This document shows, piece after piece, positions 6,783-8,471 of a stretch of 8,471 nucleotides of DNA. The notes beneath the pieces are model-generated. The model was not told the origin of the DNA. It searched no databases and saw only the letters and a list, made by a program, of their open reading frames with translations. The number at the start of each line of letters is the position of its first letter. Positions within the stretch are counted from its first letter, which is position 1. This stretch comes from an uncultured Prosthecobacter sp. (GTDB lineage: Bacteria; Verrucomicrobiota; Verrucomicrobiia; Verrucomicrobiales; Verrucomicrobiaceae), in NCBI GenBank assembly GCA_947523045.1, contig CANNUR010000118.1:1-8471 (forward strand), in the 5' to 3' direction. A program made the translations under genes and the position numbers.

Positions 6783-7997
6783 ATGAAATCGCTTTTCCTC
6801 ACCAACGAATACCCGCCGCACATCTACGGCGGCGCCGGCGTCCATGTCGAATACCTCACGCGCGAGTTGGCCAAGCTCATGGAGGTGGAGGTGCGCTGCT
6901 TCGGCGATCAGCAGAGCGATGGCAACCCGGTCGTGCACGGCGCCGGCCTGGACAGTGGCGACTGGTCCTGCCCCTCGAATTTGAAGTCGGTGTTCGGGGC
7001 CGTGCAGCGCTGCCTCGATTTCAACACGCGCGGCATCGACGCCCAGATCGTCCATCTGCACACCTGGTACTCGCATTTCGGCGGCATCCTGGCCAAGCTC
7101 AACTACGGGCTGCCCATGGTGCTCACCGTGCACTCATTGGAGCCGCTGCGCCCCTGGAAGCGCGAGCAGCTCGGCGGCGGTTACGACTTCACCGTCTGGC
7201 TCGAGCGCACCGCCCTGGAGATGGCCGACGCCGTCATCGCCGTCTCCGAGGAAACCAAGTTCGACCTGCTGCGCCTGTTCAACCTCGACCCGCACAAGAT
7301 CCACGTCATCCACAACGGCATCGACCCGGACGAGTACCAGCGCGTCGAGGCCCCTGACATCCTGCGCAAGCACGGCGTCGATCCCGACATGCCCTACGTG
7401 CTCTTTGTCGGCCGCATCACCCGCCAGAAGGGCATCATCCACCTCGTGCGCGCCATCGCCCACATGACGCCCGGCATCCAGGTCGTGCTCTGCGCCGGCG
7501 CGCCGGACACGCCGGAGATCGAGGCTGAGATGAAGGCTGCCGTGGCCGAGGCGCAGGCGCGCCATGGCAACGTCGTCTGGATCCGCTCCATGCTGCCGGC
7601 AGCGGAGAAGATCGCCATGTACTCGCACGCCGAGGTCTTCTGCTGCCCGTCGATCTACGAACCCTTCGGCATCATCAACCTGGAAGCGATGGCCTGCGAG
7701 ACGGCCGTCGTCGCCAGCTCCGTGGGCGGCATCAAGGAAGTCGTGGTGCACGGCGAAACCGGCCTGCTGGTACCGCTCGACCAGCAGAACGAAAGCCCCT
7801 TTGAGGCGCTTGAACCCGAGCGTTTCGCGCTCGATCTCGCCGAAGCCGTCAACCAGCTCATGGCCGACCCGGCCAAGCGCCGCGCCATGGCCGAGGCCGG
7901 CCGCAAGCGCGCGGTCGAGCGCTTCAGTTGGACCAGCATCGCCCACCGCACGCAGTTGCTGTACGAGCGACTGCTGGCGGCGCGAGCCGGCGCTTGA
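6783..7997 (+). CDS. GT4-family glycogen synthase / maltose-1-phosphate synthase (GlgA/GlgM-like)
   Basis: This 404-residue two-domain (GT-B) glycosyltransferase resembles the actinobacterial-type glycogen synthase group rather than the longer GT5 GlgA. The N-terminal domain opens with NEYPPHIYGGAGVHVEYL (8-25; the glycine pair 16-17 binds the donor phosphates). It has HLHTWYSHFGGILAKLN and TVHSLEPLRPWKREQLGGGY, the latter typical of this subgroup. The C-terminal domain has VGRITRQKG (Arg211, Lys216 for nucleotide phosphates) and the GT4 E-x7-E pair Glu293/Glu301 in EPFGIINLE, then GGIKEVVVHGETGLLVP. It should transfer glucose from ADP-glucose (or UDP-glucose) either to a growing alpha-1,4-glucan or to glucose-1-phosphate. 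An in-frame GTG at 6741 would add 14 unrelated residues, so the ATG at 6783 is preferred. There is no clear Shine-Dalgarno sequence. It is followed 31 bases later by ridA. Confidence 0.9.
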   Translation: MKSLFLTNEYPPHIYGGAGVHVEYLTRELAKLMEVEVRCFGDQQSDGNPVVHGAGLDSGDWSCPSNLKSVFGAVQRCLDFNTRGIDAQIVHLHTWYSHFGGILAKLNYGLPMVLTVHSLEPLRPWKREQLGGGYDFTVWLERTALEMADAVIAVSEETKFDLLRLFNLDPHKIHVIHNGIDPDEYQRVEAPDILRKHGVDPDMPYVLFVGRITRQKGIIHLVRAIAHMTPGIQVVLCAGAPDTPEIEAEMKAAVAEAQARHGNVVWIRSMLPAAEKIAMYSHAEVFCCPSIYEPFGIINLEAMACETAVVASSVGGIKEVVVHGETGLLVPLDQQNESPFEALEPERFALDLAEAVNQLMADPAKRRAMAEAGRKRAVERFSWTSIAHRTQLLYERLLAARAGA

Positions 7998-7998
7998 C

Positions 7999-8022
7999 CC
8001 GCCGGTTCAGCCGGTGGAAGGG
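7999..8022 (+). promoter_or_regulatory. Intercistronic hairpin running into the ridA ribosome-binding site
   Basis: CCGCCGG (7999-8005) pairs with CCGGTGG (8011-8017), with one G-U pair, around the loop TTCAG. The 3' arm supplies the first two bases of GGAAGGG (8016-8022), the only good Shine-Dalgarno sequence seen in the window. Its distance of 6 bases to ATG 8029, against none to ATG 8023, decides the ridA start. The stem could tune ridA translation or mark an mRNA processing point. Confidence 0.45.
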
Positions 8023-8028
8023 ATGAAC

Positions 8029-8409
8029 ATGGAACTCATCAACGACATCCCGCATGTGCCGGCCGCGGTCGGTCCCTACTCACAGGCGGTCCGCGCCGGT
8101 GGCTTTCTGTTCTGCTCGGGCCAGATCCCGATCGATCCCGTCACCGGCAGGATCGAGGCCGCCGATGTCGAGGGCCAGACGCGCCAGGTGTTCGCCAACC
8201 TCGAGGCCCTGCTGCTGGCCCAGGGGCGGTCGCTGGCGAACGTCGTCAAGGCCACCGTCTTCCTGCAGGACATGGCCGACTTCCCCAAGGTGAACCCTCT
8301 GTATGCGGCGGCCTTCCAGGGCCACAAGCCGGCACGGTCCACCGTCCAGGTCGCCGGCCTGCCTCTGGGCGCGTTGGTCGAGATTGAAGTGATCGTCGAG
8401 CTGCCCTGA
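8029..8409 (+). CDS. ridA: RidA family reactive intermediate (enamine/imine) deaminase
   Basis: This 126-residue protein matches the full length of RidA/YjgF/UK114 family trimers. Visible are VGPYSQAV (14-21), FCSGQIPIDPVTG (28-40) with Ser30, VNPLYAAAF (88-96), and ARSTVQVAGLPLGALVEIE (102-120). Arg103 corresponds to the catalytic Arg that binds the substrate carboxylate, and Glu120 to the water-activating Glu. RidA hydrolyses 2-aminoacrylate and other enamine/imine products of PLP enzymes such as threonine/serine dehydratase, protecting PLP enzymes from damage. A Met at 8023 is also in frame, but the Shine-Dalgarno spacing favours 8029. It lies 31 bases after the glycosyltransferase and is likely cotranscribed, with no obvious metabolic link to it. 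Confidence 0.93.
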   Translation: MELINDIPHVPAAVGPYSQAVRAGGFLFCSGQIPIDPVTGRIEAADVEGQTRQVFANLEALLLAQGRSLANVVKATVFLQDMADFPKVNPLYAAAFQGHKPARSTVQVAGLPLGALVEIEVIVELP

Positions 8410-8432
8410 GCAGGGCGACTCAGTTTGAAGGC

Positions 8433-8471
8433 ATGATGCTGCTGTCCGAGCGGCGCCGGAAGGCCTGCACG
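8433..8471 (+). CDS. Possible start of a further gene, cut by the right edge
   Basis: Two adjacent ATG codons (8433 and 8436) open a frame that reads MMLLSERRRKACT and stays open to the window end. GAAGG at 8427-8431 could serve as a ribosome-binding site but is very close. The gene would lie 23 bases after ridA on the same strand. Thirteen codons are too few to identify a product or to prove coding. Confidence 0.22.
   Translation, partial: MMLLSERRRKACT

Noticed and set aside
7134..7946. A 270-codon reverse-strand frame opposite the glycosyltransferase gene.
   Set aside because: It is a composition shadow of a gene whose GT4 motifs are intact, and it has no recognisable motif itself.

Overview
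The window is high-GC DNA, most likely from a Verrucomicrobiota bacterium (Opitutales-like). The best clue is the protein at the left edge, which joins an autotransporter-associated beta-strand repeat to a short VPEP-type PEP-CTERM tail with an arginine run. That combination is characteristic of Verrucomicrobiota and some Planctomycetota. The assignment is inferred from family knowledge and was not searched.

Layout, left to right. Positions 2-787 hold the 3' end of an exported PEP-CTERM protein gene. Positions 788-2576 are an accessory segment. It starts with an intact type II toxin-antitoxin pair (vapB 842-1093, vapC 1090-1527) behind a near-consensus promoter whose inverted-repeat operator covers the start codon. 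It continues with broken genes: a 45-codon N-terminal remnant of a SIR2-like (NAD-binding) protein at 1530-1667, and a second, unrelated vapBC locus at 1713-2095. In that locus the antitoxin has two in-frame stops, and the toxin has lost most of its middle and is frameshifted. A small reverse-strand ORF with a perfect palindrome upstream, a possible N-terminal scrap of an ATPase gene, and two long hairpins of REP-like character follow. Positions 2577-8409 are ordinary, well-conserved chromosomal genes, all on the + strand: a soluble cytochrome P450, aconitase AcnA, a GT4-type glycogen/maltose-1-phosphate synthase, and a RidA-family deaminase. A possible further gene begins at the right edge.

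The housekeeping genes do not form one pathway. Aconitase serves the TCA cycle and the glycosyltransferase serves storage glucan synthesis. RidA removes reactive enamine/imine intermediates, and the P450 is an orphan monooxygenase with no redox partner gene beside it. The glycosyltransferase and ridA are 31 bases apart and may be cotranscribed. A GC-rich hairpin after acnA probably separates it from them.

The most interesting part is 788-2576. It reads as the eroded edge of a defence or toxin-antitoxin island in which one vapBC is still intact, while a SIR2 gene and a second vapBC survive only as recognisable debris. Most of these remnants are too short to appear in a normal gene call. I see no convincing new multi-gene system, no CRISPR array and no RNA gene.
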